Source: Chitinophagaceae bacterium
GTDB lineage: Bacteria > Bacteroidota > Bacteroidia > Chitinophagales > Chitinophagaceae
NCBI GenBank assembly: GCA_947447465.1
Contig: CANFKE010000004.1
Location: forward strand, 97,414-161,413
Reading direction: 5' to 3'
DNA length: 64,000 nt
Below are positions 8,481-19,086 of the stretch, in pieces. The stretch's first letter is position 1. Each line of letters begins with the position of its first letter. The notes under the pieces were generated by a model. It was not told the origin of the DNA and did no database searches. It saw nothing but the letters and a program-made list of their open reading frames with translations. Position numbers and translations under genes: made by a program.

Positions 8481-9169
8481 TATTTCAGCATTGCGTTTGG
8501 ATCTTTAGGATTGCTGTTCATCTTTTTCCATCCTATTATTTTATGGAGACCGAAATGGAAGGATTGGCCAATGTTAAGGTTAATGGCATTTACTGCTGCA
8601 TTACCTCCACCAGATCTTAAGTAACTAATTCCCCCCACGTCTGCATGAATACCATAGCCTTTTATCAGATTGATACCTACGGCAGGTAGCAGCGTTACGT
8701 TAAGACCATTCGGCTGAGTAGCGGAAATAAAATAAGGTTGATACACAACCGGGTAATTATATTGTAGTACTGTGCTATTCATAGTATAGTCGTGATGGGT
8801 AGCAGATAGTTGAGAATATAGATAAAGGTTTTTAGAGACCCAATAGGTATATCTGCCGTATATACCTATGTTCCAGGCCTTGAAAGTTGCTTTATATGTA
8901 TTAACACCGGAATTATCGCCTATAAGTTGTTGCTGGCTGCCATAACCGCCAAGTATGCCGACAGCAAAGTGATCGTTCAATTGTCGGCCTACAGCAATGT
9001 TGACAGATGCTCCGTTCAAGGATAAGTCGGGGCTACTGCTTGAGTAGGAAGGTATAGATTGGTGGTTGGCAGCAGCGCCGGCATCCACTATCCAAGTGTT
9101 TTTTTGCGCGAAAGAAGTGGTTGAGGAGAGCAGGATAGCAGAAGATGCCAGCAAAATGATCTGTTTCAT
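8480..9169 (-). CDS. Outer-membrane beta-barrel protein
   Basis: 229 residues, with a Sec signal peptide ending TTSFAQ (about residue 21). The mature part alternates hydrophobic and polar residues in strands rich in Gly, Tyr and Asn (VNIAVGRQL, FAVGILGGYG, WNIGIYGRYTYW, NLYLYSQLSATHH) as in small porin-like or OmpA/PorT-type barrels of Bacteroidota, and ends in a short hydrophilic tail. It may be a small surface or structural barrel; no specific substrate can be assigned. It is a single-gene transcript with its own terminator. Confidence 0.7.
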   Translation of the reverse strand: MKQIILLASSAILLSSTTSFAQKNTWIVDAGAAANHQSIPSYSSSSPDLSLNGASVNIAVGRQLNDHFAVGILGGYGSQQQLIGDNSGVNTYKATFKAWNIGIYGRYTYWVSKNLYLYSQLSATHHDYTMNSTVLQYNYPVVYQPYFISATQPNGLNVTLLPAVGINLIKGYGIHADVGGISYLRSGGGNAAVNAINLNIGQSFHFGLHKIIGWKKMNSNPKDPNAMLK

Positions 9170-9433
9170 AAATAAGTGGTTTGTGAGTGAGTTGTAAATG
9201 TATAAGATGAATTCATTATGAATTGTTAAGGTAGTATGGCATATTTATAAGAAAATATTAAAATGACTTTTTACTGTTTAAATGATCTCGGAGAGTTAAC
9301 TCAACTTTTGTTGTTAGTTATTTCGTGATAAAAAGAAAATATGGAATGAATCTCAGTGAAAGTCATCCATATCTATGGTGGGTAGGGTGACAAAAGTGAT
9401 CATACTACATCAAGCATAGGGTAATACAACAAA

Positions 9434-9464
9434 CAACCCGTTACAACAGAGTTGTAACGGGTTG
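9434..9464 (-). terminator. Terminator of the atpD-atpC operon
   Basis: Perfect 14-bp stem (9434-9447 with 9451-9464) and 3-base loop; on the minus strand it is followed by TTTGTTGTATT. It lies about 20 bases past the atpC stop codon. Confidence 0.8.
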
Positions 9465-9486
9465 AACTATTGTTGTGTGAAAAATA

Positions 9487-9741
9487 CTAAGCTAGAGCAG
9501 TAGCATCTTCGATAAGTACACTAGTCTTGTTATTGAGTACTTCGACAAAGCCTGCAGAAATTTCGTAAACATCTGTGTTGTGCTTATCCACAAGTACTTT
9601 CATTTTTCCCTTACCCAGAGCCGCGATCATTGCGGCGTGGTTGTCGAGTACTTCAAATGAACCGTTGGTGCCCGGTAACTGAATACCGTAAACGTTTCCT
9701 GCAAATACTTTATGTTCGGGTGTTAATATTTCTAATTGCAT
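9487..9741 (-). CDS. atpC: F1Fo ATP synthase epsilon subunit
   Basis: 84 residues, only the N-terminal beta-sandwich domain (MQLEILTPEHKVFAGNV, PGTNGSFEVLDNHAAMIAAL). The C-terminal two-helix regulatory domain of the longer enterobacterial subunit is absent, which is usual for Bacteroidota and implies no epsilon-type inhibition by helix extension. The subunit joins the gamma stalk to the c-ring and couples proton flow to catalysis. It lies downstream of atpD on the same strand with a 126-base spacer that contains a hairpin. Confidence 0.93.
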   Translation of the reverse strand: MQLEILTPEHKVFAGNVYGIQLPGTNGSFEVLDNHAAMIAALGKGKMKVLVDKHNTDVYEISAGFVEVLNNKTSVLIEDATALA

Positions 9742-9825
9742 GTAATTATTATTAGCTGATTTGGTTATTAGCTGATCAGCTGAGTGAATCGGCCAATTTA
9801 GCTGTTTGAGATCAATTATATAAAG

Positions 9826-9860
9826 ATGGGAATAATCAGCAATGAGCTAATTATTCCCAT
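9826..9860 (-). other. Intercistronic hairpin between atpD and atpC
   Basis: ATGGGAATAAT (9826-9836) pairs perfectly with ATTATTCCCAT (9850-9860) around a 13-base loop. The surrounding spacer also carries repeated TTAGCTGAT / ATCAGCTAA words in both orientations. There is no T tract, so it may stabilise or process the mRNA rather than terminate it. Confidence 0.5.
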
Positions 9861-9867
9861 CAGCTAA

Positions 9868-11376
<1,509 letters not shown>

Positions 11377-11415
11377 TTAAAGTATAAAAAAAAGTTAAGT
11401 CTGCTAAATTTCGTG

Positions 11416-11446
11416 CAAAGGTAACTGGAACTCATGAAAAATCAAA
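11416..11446 (-). promoter_or_regulatory. Canonical Bacteroidota promoter of atpDC
   Basis: On the minus strand TTTG (complement of 11443-11446), a 19-base spacer and TACCTTTG (complement of 11416-11423). This matches the phylum's TTTG-N19-TAnnTTTG consensus without mismatch and predicts a leader of roughly 35-40 bases. Confidence 0.75.
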
Positions 11447-11622
11447 AGCCAAAATGCAAAAGGTTTGAATAATTACCAATGAATACACAAGTTAGTAGTA
11501 CAGGCGTTGATTTTTTTATATTATTACACCGTTATTATCTGAGATTTATCTGTAAATTGATAGTAAAAATTATGTTAACAATTAGAAAACATAGTTTATT
11601 ATTGTGAAATAATTGATTGCCA

Positions 11623-13626
11623 ATGTGTTGTAAAGTATATATCCCACTATGTTTTTTTGTAGTTCTGTTCCTCTTGCCCGGAAAAGTGTCTTCGCAGACA
11701 AATATTGCCCAATTACATGCTCAGTTAGTGCTGGCAAAAGAAGATACTGCAAAAGTAAGCCTATATAGAAAGATCGTGGAGTACTACCGGAAAACGATCC
11801 CCGATTCAGCCTATAAATATGCTGAGGAGGGTTTAAAGCTTTCAGAGAAGGTGAATTCTGTTGCCGGTGAAGGATTTATGTCGGGTCAGTTAGGATCGAT
11901 AGATCGTCTGGAAGGACGATTAGGACTTGCAAAAGTGAGGTTACAAAATGCCCTTGATATCTATGAACACCAGATAGGTGAAAAGAAATATATAGCACAG
12001 TTGCAAAATGAGTTAGGCGTAGTAGTTGGGTCTCAGGGGAACTTTGATGAGGCCACGAAGTTATTTATTTCCGCACTTAAGATATATGACGGACTGTCTG
12101 ACACACTTGGTAAGGTGCAGTCTTATATTAAGTTGGGTACTATCAATGATTATATGGATAATCTGGAGAAGGCCCATTCTTATTTTACAAATGCGCTTGA
12201 ATTAAGCAAGATCATAAAAGACACGATAGATATGGCCTATCTCTATAACAACATGGCCATTAATCAAGGGAAGCGAGGCAACTATGACGAGGCGCTTAAA
12301 TATTGCGGACTCGGGTTATCTTATTGTACATCAGATCGTTTTAATGATGTTAAAGTATCGCTGATCCTGAATCTCGGAATTATATATAAGGAGAGGGGAG
12401 ATGAACTAATGGCACTTGACCAGTTCAATAAAGCGCTGACCATAGCAAGAAAAAATGAGATGGGCCATGCAATACCTAATCTACTACTGAATATCGCAAT
12501 GTTGCGCAAGGCTGTGCCTCATGAACAAAAGATACCATTATTACTGGAGGCCCTGACCACAGCAAAGGAGATAGGGCAGAAAGATATTGTGGCCAATATA
12601 TACGAGGTGATATCTGAAGTATATGTTGAGGAAAATAATTACAAGGCTGCCTACTTCTATAAGGATAGCGCCAATAATCTGCGACATGAAATGTTCTCCT
12701 TACAAAAGAATGCAGAGATAGCCAATTTGGAGGCCTTATATGATCTTGATAAATCGCATCATAAAGTAGCGCAACTTGAAGAGCAAAGCAAGAACAGAAA
12801 TTTTCAGCGGAACATTGTTATCATAATTGCATTTGCAATAGCCGTAGCACTTGTTATGCTGTATATGAATTACAAAAAGATCATAGCATTAAATAAGCAG
12901 TTACAAACAGGCAAGGAGCAACTTGCAGTAGCCAATAAGGTAAAGGATAAAATATTCTCAGTGATAGGTCATGACCTGCGAACTCCTACACATACTATAA
13001 TAGGTATGCTAAAAGTGCTGGATTCGGATGGACATGGAATGAGCCATGAGGAAGAGGCAAAAATCTTTAAGATGCTCAAGGAACAAAGTGAGGCATCATT
13101 GGAGACCCTGAATAAATTATTGCTATGGGGCAGCAGACAGATAAAAGGAATAAGTCTTGAGAGAGAGCAATTTGAAGTTCATTCTATAATAGAGAGCAAT
13201 TTTAAATTGTTGCATGAAAACGCAGTGGAAAAACATGTTGAGCTTATCAATAAAGTGCCTGAAGGAACGAGTGTTTATGCGGATGTTTCACATTTTGATT
13301 TTGTTGTGAGGAATCTGCTTTCTAACGGATTGAAATTTTCTAAGAATGCAAGTGAAGTAGAGATAGGTGTAGGAACAACAAGCAGCGATAATATGGTCTG
13401 TTTTTACGTAAAAGACCATGGCGTAGGTATAAAGAAAGGAGAGGAAGATCACATTTTTGGTTTGCACAGTACCAGTAGTTTGGGCACCAGCAATGAGAAA
13501 GGAACGGGATTGGGTCTGGTATTGTGCAGAGATTTTGTAGAAATGAATGGTGGTAAAATATGGGTAGAGAGTGAAGAAGGAAAGGGTGCAATATTTTATT
13601 TTACTATAAAGCAAAATGGGGCATAA
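11623..13626 (+). CDS. TPR-containing membrane sensor histidine kinase
   Basis: About 667 residues if started at the ATG at 11623 (a TTG two codons upstream is possible). An N-terminal signal or anchor segment is followed by periplasmic TPR-like helical repeats to about residue 380, a short coiled region, one membrane segment (NIVIIIAFAIAVALVMLYM), a second coiled coil and a cytoplasmic kinase core: H-box GHDLRTP, N-box NLLSNGLKFS, G1 DHGVGI and G2 GTGLGL. This layout is a common Bacteroidota sensor. The likely partner is the receiver at 14126, with the remains of another kinase gene in between. Signal unknown. Confidence 0.9.
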   Translation: MCCKVYIPLCFFVVLFLLPGKVSSQTNIAQLHAQLVLAKEDTAKVSLYRKIVEYYRKTIPDSAYKYAEEGLKLSEKVNSVAGEGFMSGQLGSIDRLEGRLGLAKVRLQNALDIYEHQIGEKKYIAQLQNELGVVVGSQGNFDEATKLFISALKIYDGLSDTLGKVQSYIKLGTINDYMDNLEKAHSYFTNALELSKIIKDTIDMAYLYNNMAINQGKRGNYDEALKYCGLGLSYCTSDRFNDVKVSLILNLGIIYKERGDELMALDQFNKALTIARKNEMGHAIPNLLLNIAMLRKAVPHEQKIPLLLEALTTAKEIGQKDIVANIYEVISEVYVEENNYKAAYFYKDSANNLRHEMFSLQKNAEIANLEALYDLDKSHHKVAQLEEQSKNRNFQRNIVIIIAFAIAVALVMLYMNYKKIIALNKQLQTGKEQLAVANKVKDKIFSVIGHDLRTPTHTIIGMLKVLDSDGHGMSHEEEAKIFKMLKEQSEASLETLNKLLLWGSRQIKGISLEREQFEVHSIIESNFKLLHENAVEKHVELINKVPEGTSVYADVSHFDFVVRNLLSNGLKFSKNASEVEIGVGTTSSDNMVCFYVKDHGVGIKKGEEDHIFGLHSTSSLGTSNEKGTGLGLVLCRDFVEMNGGKIWVESEEGKGAIFYFTIKQNGA

Positions 13627-13692
13627 CAACAAGATATAATTTCTTAACAGCCGTAGGTAAAATATCATCTATGAGAACTGAAAATCCTTAAC

Positions 13693-14102
13693 ATGAACGA
13701 GGATATAATCATGTATCAGCATATGGTCGAAGAGATCGAGGATTATGCTATTCTATTCCTTGATAAGAAGGGGTTTATTAAGAACTGGAATAAAGGTGCA
13801 GAAAAGATATAGGGTTATAGTGCAGAGGAGATAGTAGGTAAGCATTTTGTATATTTTATATAGTTGAGGATGGGAGCGCAGGATCGCCAGTTTAAATAAT
13901 CATGCAGACTACGATAGAGAGAAAAAGCTGCCGCAAAAGGCTTGAGTTTGTGCTTTAGAATGATTTTCACTATCATACAGAAGGAAAGGGTATAGGGTTG
14001 TATAAGGTAAGGACCCAAATTGAAACATTAGGAGGCAGGATACGAGTAAATAGTGAGGTGAATAAATGAACTGAGTATATAATAGAATTTGAGATCAATT
14101 AA
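13693..14102 (+). pseudogene. Decayed PAS histidine kinase remnant
   Basis: The ATG at 13693 opens a frame that reads as the start of a PAS domain (EEIEDYAILFLDKKGFIKNW, then NKGAEKI), then a TAG stop (13810-13812), then continues in frame as GYSAEEIVGKHF before another TAG at 13861. About 100 bases later, in a different frame, 13965-14102 encodes the end of a kinase ATPase domain (GKGIGLYKVRTQIETLGG, SEVNK) with an internal TGA at 14067. The tail matches the C-terminus of the giant kinase at 21635 (GKGMGLFMVKTQVESLGG). The middle of the gene, including the H-box, is deleted. Clearly non-functional as a kinase. Confidence 0.8.
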
Positions 14103-14125
14103 TAGCAAAAGATAGTACTAAACAT

Positions 14126-14530
14126 ATGATACAACAAACATTGCCTGACTTTATGGTAATAGATGATGACCCTGTAAATAATAAGATCTGCAGCATCATT
14201 ATCAATAAACAATTTCCCGGTAAGCATATTGATAGCTTTACCGACCCGGAGGAAGGGCTTGCTTTTATCACAGAGAAATATGCTGATGCGAGTACTAACA
14301 AAGTTGTATTGTTATTAGATATCAATATGCCTGTGCTGACCGGTTGGGATGTGTTGGACAGGTTTGGTAAAATGGACGATAATATCAAGGATCGTTTTAC
14401 GATCTATATATTGTCATCATCAGTTGATCATTATGACAAACAGAAGGCAAAGAACAATAAACTTGTATCGGGGTATATAGAAAAGCCGTTGACGATTGCA
14501 GCTATACAGGGATTTTTTAATGCTATATGA
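14126..14530 (+). CDS. Stand-alone response regulator receiver
   Basis: 134 residues, one CheY-like receiver and no output domain. Acidic pocket IDDD (13-15), phospho-acceptor Asp65 in LLLDINMP, the Ser/Thr position in ILSSS, and the conserved Lys in GYIEKPL are all present, so it should be phosphorylated. It probably acts in a phosphorelay or by protein contact. The upstream kinase gene fragment is dead, so its present partner may be the TPR kinase at 11623 or an unlinked kinase. The ATG follows the pseudogene by 23 bases, suggesting a former operon. Confidence 0.92.
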   Translation: MIQQTLPDFMVIDDDPVNNKICSIIINKQFPGKHIDSFTDPEEGLAFITEKYADASTNKVVLLLDINMPVLTGWDVLDRFGKMDDNIKDRFTIYILSSSVDHYDKQKAKNNKLVSGYIEKPLTIAAIQGFFNAI

Positions 14531-14622
14531 TCTATAAGCCAGTAAAAGCCGGTGGCATGATCTTGTTAAGAAGATGAGGTATTATTATTTCAGTCAGCAA
14601 TGTTGCTACTGATAACCTCAAT

Positions 14623-14910
14623 ATGTGTTGTATGAATCAGGTGCAGTTTTTTTACGATGAAGATCTGATGACTTTGCAGGGGCAAATAAATATGTGGCTG
14701 AGAGATAACAGAGCAATAGATGTAGTTGAGACCCACTTTGCTATGGGGGGATCTTCTTCAAATGTTCCGGGAGTAAAAGATAAGGCAGCTTTCGTTTTTT
14801 GTATATTTTACCGGACTAATAGCCAGCATATAATGCAAGAGCAGGTGTCGGCAGTGCAAGAGATAGCGGGATTGATCAATGATAGTGTGACAATAAATAT
14901 GACTAATTAA
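14623..14910 (+). CDS. Small hypothetical protein
   Basis: 95 residues from ATG 14623, or 92 from ATG 14632. No recognised domain, signal peptide or membrane segment; the sequence (FFYDEDLMTLQGQINMWLRD ... AFVFCIFYR) looks like a small alpha/beta fold. It sits between the receiver and a strong palindromic terminator on the same strand, so it may be cotranscribed with the receiver. Codon use looks normal and the frame fits the terminator position, which is why I accept it; function unknown. Confidence 0.6.
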   Translation: MCCMNQVQFFYDEDLMTLQGQINMWLRDNRAIDVVETHFAMGGSSSNVPGVKDKAAFVFCIFYRTNSQHIMQEQVSAVQEIAGLINDSVTINMTN

Positions 14911-14923
14911 TAAGGCAGTTGTA

Positions 14924-14963
14924 TAATAGAAAGAGGAGCGAATATTCGCTCCTCTTTCTATTA
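14924..14963. terminator. Perfect 40-bp palindrome, bidirectional terminator
   Basis: The arms 14924-14943 and 14944-14963 are exact reverse complements with no spacer. It lies between two convergent genes (stops at 14910 and 14972), so it most likely terminates both. Confidence 0.85.
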
Positions 14964-14971
14964 TGTTCAGA

Positions 14972-16153
14972 TCATACTCTGTTTTCAAATGCTGTCTTTC
15001 TAGAACCTTCGTAAAGTTCATATTCCAGAAGTCTGCAATCAATAGTACTGGTATAAAATTCAATACGACGTTTTGCTTTGAGGCCTATTTTTTTAGCAAG
15101 ATCGAGGTTGCCGGTAAATATGTAGCCAAAATAACCGCCACATTCTTTTTTCATATAATCACCTATTCGTGCATAGGTAGCTTCCAGTTCAGGTTCATTA
15201 CCAAGTCGTTCGCCATATTCAGGGTTCATGAACATGACACCTCCCTGGCCCTTAGGAGTGGGGGTGGCTGCGAAGTCGCAATTGGAGAAGCTGATAAGAT
15301 CGGCAACACCTGCGGCAATAGCATTTCTTTTAGCGTTGGTTATGGCCATGTCGCTATAATCTGTTGCTATTATTTTAAGACCGGGGACATCTTTTATCTG
15401 ACGATCCAGCAACTCCATTTCCTGCAAATAGACCTCTTTGTCATATCCTTGCAGATGCATGAAGGCATAGTTGAGCCTGAAGAGCCCCGGACGGGTATTG
15501 GTAGCTATCAAAGCGGCCTCTATGGCCACTGTTCCCGATCCGCACATAGGATTGACGAATGGCGATACTTTATCCCAACGTGTAGCCATAATAGATGCAG
15601 CAGCTAGTGCTTCGAGCATAGGCGCACGACCAGGAATTTTACGATAGCCGTGACGAGCCAGAGAATCACCCGAAGTATCAATAAAAATCTCGGCCTGCTC
15701 ATTCTTCCAGAAAAGATGTATTACAGTGCCTATGAGCTCTGCACCTGTATTAGGGCGATTGCCTCTTTTCTCTCTCATCCTATCAACAATAGCGTCTTTG
15801 ACCCTAAGGTTGGCAAACATGCTGTTGTTGATCGTATCATTCATTACATTACTGGTAATGGAAAAATACCCTGGGTCGGGAATGATATTCTCCCAGGGTA
15901 ATGCGAGAACATTCCTATATACATCGTCGGCATTGTCGGCAAAAAATTGTTTCAGGCTATAAAGGACCTGACTGGCACAACGAAGGTTGAGGTTGAGCTT
16001 AATGCAATCATTTATAGTTCCGGTAAGTCTTACCCCGGTTATGAACGTTTCATCTATGGTAAACCCCAGCTCTCTTACTTCCTGCTCGAGATATGGCGCA
16101 ATGCGCTTGTGGCAGGTAATGGTAATGGGTGCTTTTGTAGTATATAAAGACAT
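14972..16153 (-). CDS. THUMP-domain RNA (guanine-N2) methyltransferase, RlmL-like
   Basis: 393 residues. The N-terminal part (CHKRIAPYLEQEVRELGF ... VRLTGTINDCIKLNLNLRCA) is the ferredoxin-like plus THUMP module that binds RNA; the C-terminal half is a Rossmann methyltransferase with the SAM-binding segment NPMCGSGTVAIEAALIA and the catalytic NPEYG (motif IV, usually NPPYG). The architecture matches the RlmL/TrmN-like class that makes m2G in 23S rRNA or tRNA. It lacks the second methyltransferase domain of E. coli RlmKL. Substrate position is not certain. Confidence 0.87.
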   Translation of the reverse strand: MSLYTTKAPITITCHKRIAPYLEQEVRELGFTIDETFITGVRLTGTINDCIKLNLNLRCASQVLYSLKQFFADNADDVYRNVLALPWENIIPDPGYFSITSNVMNDTINNSMFANLRVKDAIVDRMREKRGNRPNTGAELIGTVIHLFWKNEQAEIFIDTSGDSLARHGYRKIPGRAPMLEALAAASIMATRWDKVSPFVNPMCGSGTVAIEAALIATNTRPGLFRLNYAFMHLQGYDKEVYLQEMELLDRQIKDVPGLKIIATDYSDMAITNAKRNAIAAGVADLISFSNCDFAATPTPKGQGGVMFMNPEYGERLGNEPELEATYARIGDYMKKECGGYFGYIFTGNLDLAKKIGLKAKRRIEFYTSTIDCRLLEYELYEGSRKTAFENRV

Positions 16154-16295
16154 AATTGGTGGTAAAGGTAAAGTTTATAGATGGATTGCAATTAATTAAC
16201 TGATATGATCGCATGACTAATGATTGATCAATGATATGAAGAATTGTGAAAATGCATGAAATGTGTCCTAGTGTTTGGTAATTTTGTTTGTGAAT

Positions 16296-16889
16296 ATGAA
16301 TGATCTTTTCTCTCTTCCACCTACCAACATCCTGCCATATGGCGGAGCGGCTATTTTATTCGAAAAACTATTTACGCAGCAGGAGAGTGAAGATATCTAT
16401 AATGAACTTGTTGCACATATTGAATGGAAACAGGAGCCTATAAAAATGTTTGGCAAGATGGTGATGCAGCCAAGGCTAACTGCATGTTATGGAGAGAAGA
16501 GTGTAGCTTATTCGGGTATAACTATGAAAGTCTATTCGTGGACAAAAGAATTGCTGGCGATCAAGGCCAGGGTAGAGGAACAAACTGATGCCCGGTTCAA
16601 CAGCGTACTACTGAACTATTACCGTGATGGTAACGACAGTATGGGTTGGCACAGGGATAATGAACGGGAGCTTGGACAAAGCCCGATAATTGCATCTGTC
16701 AGTTTTGGAGCAACGCGCAAGTTCCAGATGCGAACTTATAAGGACAAAAGGGATCTTGTATCAATAGGCTTGACACCCGGTAGTCTGCTATTGATGCAGG
16801 GAGAAAGCCAACATGTATGGGAACATTGTTTGCCCAAGACCAAACATGCCGGTGGGAGAGTGAACTTGACCTTCAGGTGTATTAATTAG
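16296..16889 (+). CDS. AlkB-like 2-oxoglutarate/Fe(II) dioxygenase
   Basis: About 197 residues from ATG 16296 (a TTG 21 bases upstream is in frame but lies in the promoter-like region). The fold markers are the NYYRDGNDSMGWHRDNE segment, which holds the HxD iron ligands, the distal His in SQHVWEH and the C-terminal RVNLTFR, which carries the two 2-oxoglutarate-binding arginines. Enzymes of this family remove methyl groups from N1-methyladenine and N3-methylcytosine in nucleic acid. A TAATTTTG element (16279-16286) ends nine bases before the ATG. Single gene between convergent and divergent neighbours. Confidence 0.9.
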   Translation: MNDLFSLPPTNILPYGGAAILFEKLFTQQESEDIYNELVAHIEWKQEPIKMFGKMVMQPRLTACYGEKSVAYSGITMKVYSWTKELLAIKARVEEQTDARFNSVLLNYYRDGNDSMGWHRDNERELGQSPIIASVSFGATRKFQMRTYKDKRDLVSIGLTPGSLLLMQGESQHVWEHCLPKTKHAGGRVNLTFRCIN

Positions 16890-16986
16890 TTTGCTGATAG
16901 AAAATAGTCGATTCTGTTGTGGCGTTGAATATTCGCCTCCATCTTCTATCCCTGTTTTATCAGTTCGTAAGTCCCGCCCCGGCAGT

Positions 16987-18318
16987 CTATTTAGTCTTCG
17001 AAAAATTATAAGTAGCTCCTCCTTGTTTGAGTGTCATTTCATTTTTAGCCGCATCAAAACTCATCTTGATGCCGGCTTGTGTGAATTGGAAATTCTTGTT
17101 GTCAACTGCTTCCAATGGAAATTCACCTTGTCCGGTTGCCTGTGCAAATAAAGTAGTGCCTTTAACGGTTACTGTTATTTTTAAAGGCATTTGTGATGAT
17201 GAGTATATGCCTGCGTAACTATTGAGTTCTGCAGCAGCGACCGCAACTGTTTTAAACGAAGGTATCTCATAAGGTTTGTTGAAGTAAATAGATAAGGCGC
17301 CGATCATTATGTCGTTAGTGCTCAATACAGCTCCATTATTACAGTAAGCTATAGATAAACTATCGTCGGGGAAGTAGGCCAGACTTGATGAAAACCCATC
17401 AATACCACCAGTATGACCATAACCTTTTTTAGAGCCGAATGGGATCTGAAACATCCCCATTCCATATCGGTCGGTCTGTGTCTTCATAAGTTCCAGACTT
17501 TCTTTCTTAACAAGTTTGCCGGTAAACAGCGCATCGATGAACATATTGAGTTCAGCCGGTGTTGATAGGATAGCTCCTGCACCACCCGGTACGCTCATGT
17601 CAGTTTCCGGCTCCTGTTCCCATGTTGCCGCTAATTTGTAAGAAAATGCCTCATTTTTATCGGGGTTGGTGTTGCCACCGTAATATGTATTGGCAAGTCC
17701 TATTTTCGATGTTATTCGTTTTTGGAGCTCTTCTTTGTAGGTGTGTCCTGTTATTTTTTCAATGATGTATCCCAACAAGACGAAGTTGGAATTGCTGTAG
17801 TCGGCTTTACTTCCCGGTGTGAAATCAGACCCGCCTTTAATGATGATATTCACCATTTCAGCCTGGGTGTGAGGTCTGCTATGCCACAGCAGGTATTCGC
17901 TGTCGTTTGTGAAATTATGTATGCCGCTACGGTGATTCAATAGGTTGCCTATTGTTATTTTTTTGGCATTGAGTACTTTGGGAAAGAATTTATCGATAGG
18001 TGTCTTTAGTGTCAACTTTCCTTCTTCGATCAACTGAAAGATCATTACAGTTGTAAACATCTTAGTGATAGAACCTATGCGGTATTTTGTGGCATAATCA
18101 GCATGTGTTTTTTGCTCACCATTTATGTTGCTGTAGCCAATAGATCTGGTGTAGAGGATCCTTCCATTCTTTGAAAGCGCAATGCTTCCCATTCCTTTGT
18201 TATTGCTTTCAATAGCCATGAACAGACTGTCCATTTTTGCTTTATTGAAAGATTGAGCAACAGCAGTATGAGCTATGCTTGCTGAAAAGATAATAGCAAG
18301 AGATATGTTTTTGAGCAT
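16987..18318 (-). CDS. Exported serine hydrolase of the class C beta-lactamase fold
   Basis: 443 residues with signal peptide (cleavage near HTAVAQ, residue 22). Active-site motifs: SITK at residues 83-86, YSN (YSNSNF), and HTG (GYGHTGG). These define the serine beta-lactamase-like/D-Ala-D-Ala carboxypeptidase/esterase family. A C-terminal domain of about 90 residues (NSYAGIYSSSQMPLKITVT) looks like the lipocalin-like extension common in these proteins. Likely periplasmic peptidase or esterase; the HTG in place of KTG favours an esterase or peptidase over resistance to beta-lactams. Confidence 0.87.
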   Translation of the reverse strand: MLKNISLAIIFSASIAHTAVAQSFNKAKMDSLFMAIESNNKGMGSIALSKNGRILYTRSIGYSNINGEQKTHADYATKYRIGSITKMFTTVMIFQLIEEGKLTLKTPIDKFFPKVLNAKKITIGNLLNHRSGIHNFTNDSEYLLWHSRPHTQAEMVNIIIKGGSDFTPGSKADYSNSNFVLLGYIIEKITGHTYKEELQKRITSKIGLANTYYGGNTNPDKNEAFSYKLAATWEQEPETDMSVPGGAGAILSTPAELNMFIDALFTGKLVKKESLELMKTQTDRYGMGMFQIPFGSKKGYGHTGGIDGFSSSLAYFPDDSLSIAYCNNGAVLSTNDIMIGALSIYFNKPYEIPSFKTVAVAAAELNSYAGIYSSSQMPLKITVTVKGTTLFAQATGQGEFPLEAVDNKNFQFTQAGIKMSFDAAKNEMTLKQGGATYNFSKTK

Positions 18319-18370
18319 GGAATCTAAGTTTACTACAATACCACAATAGTAAACGAAAAAAGTGATCTTT

Positions 18371-19009
18371 TTATAATTCTGAGTTTTGAGTTGATGTAGG
18401 TATCTGCCAATTATTGATCTTTAATAATTTAAAGAATTCGGTCTCTTCTATTTCTTTTACACAGCCCGGCTGCAGGTCGCCAAGCAAAAGGTCTTCTATA
18501 GAGATTCGGATAAGCCGTATGCACCGATGACCAACAGCAAACACCATTTTACGTACCTGATGAAACTTGCCTTCCGTCAGCGTTATAGTTAGCCATGTGT
18601 GTGGTATTTCGGGGCGGTATTTGAAAGCCCCTTCGAAAAAGTTGTCAGGCCTTTGAACGATCTGCACATCACATGGAGGAGTAGTGTAGTCAACTCCCCC
18701 TTTTACTCTTATAGTAACCCCTGTGCGCAGTATTTCAAGTGTTTCCTGAGTCATTTGATGGCGAACCATTACCAAATATGTTCGTTCATGTGGGGTTTTG
18801 CTTTCAAAAAGTAATTTAGTGACCCGCTTGTTGGTGGTTAATATCAGTAGTCCTTCAGAATGGTTGTCCAGCCTACCAATTGCATGGATCCCTTCCGGGA
18901 ATTCAAAATCAAGATCTCCCAACAACCCCACTTCATCGGGGCTGATGAACTGAGATACCATGTTGAATGGTTTATTGATGATGTAATATTTATAGGGTGT
19001 AGGTGACAT
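18371..19009 (-). CDS. RsuA/RluE-type rRNA pseudouridine synthase
   Basis: 212 residues without an S4 domain. The catalytic motif is GRLDNHSEGLLILT with the catalytic Asp in RLD; further RsuA-family motifs are YYIINKPF near the N-terminus and EGKFHQVRKM near the C-terminus. The size and lack of S4 fit RluE, which isomerises one uridine of 23S rRNA, but the RsuA group cannot be resolved by eye. It lies between the serine hydrolase and aspartase genes on the same strand, after the aspartase terminator. Confidence 0.85.
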   Translation of the reverse strand: MSPTPYKYYIINKPFNMVSQFISPDEVGLLGDLDFEFPEGIHAIGRLDNHSEGLLILTTNKRVTKLLFESKTPHERTYLVMVRHQMTQETLEILRTGVTIRVKGGVDYTTPPCDVQIVQRPDNFFEGAFKYRPEIPHTWLTITLTEGKFHQVRKMVFAVGHRCIRLIRISIEDLLLGDLQPGCVKEIEETEFFKLLKINNWQIPTSTQNSEL

Positions 19010-19051
19010 GAGTACAAGTAATTAATTCGTCATTTCGGGGTCATCAGAAAT

Positions 19052-19079
19052 TAAAAACGGAGGTCGTAAAGACCTCCGT
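19052..19079 (-). terminator. Terminator of the aspartase gene
   Basis: 9-bp stem ACGGAGGTC (19057-19065) with GACCTCCGT (19071-19079); on the minus strand it is followed by TTTTTAA. It lies just past the stop codon at 19087. Confidence 0.85.
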
Positions 19080-19086
19080 CAGGCAT

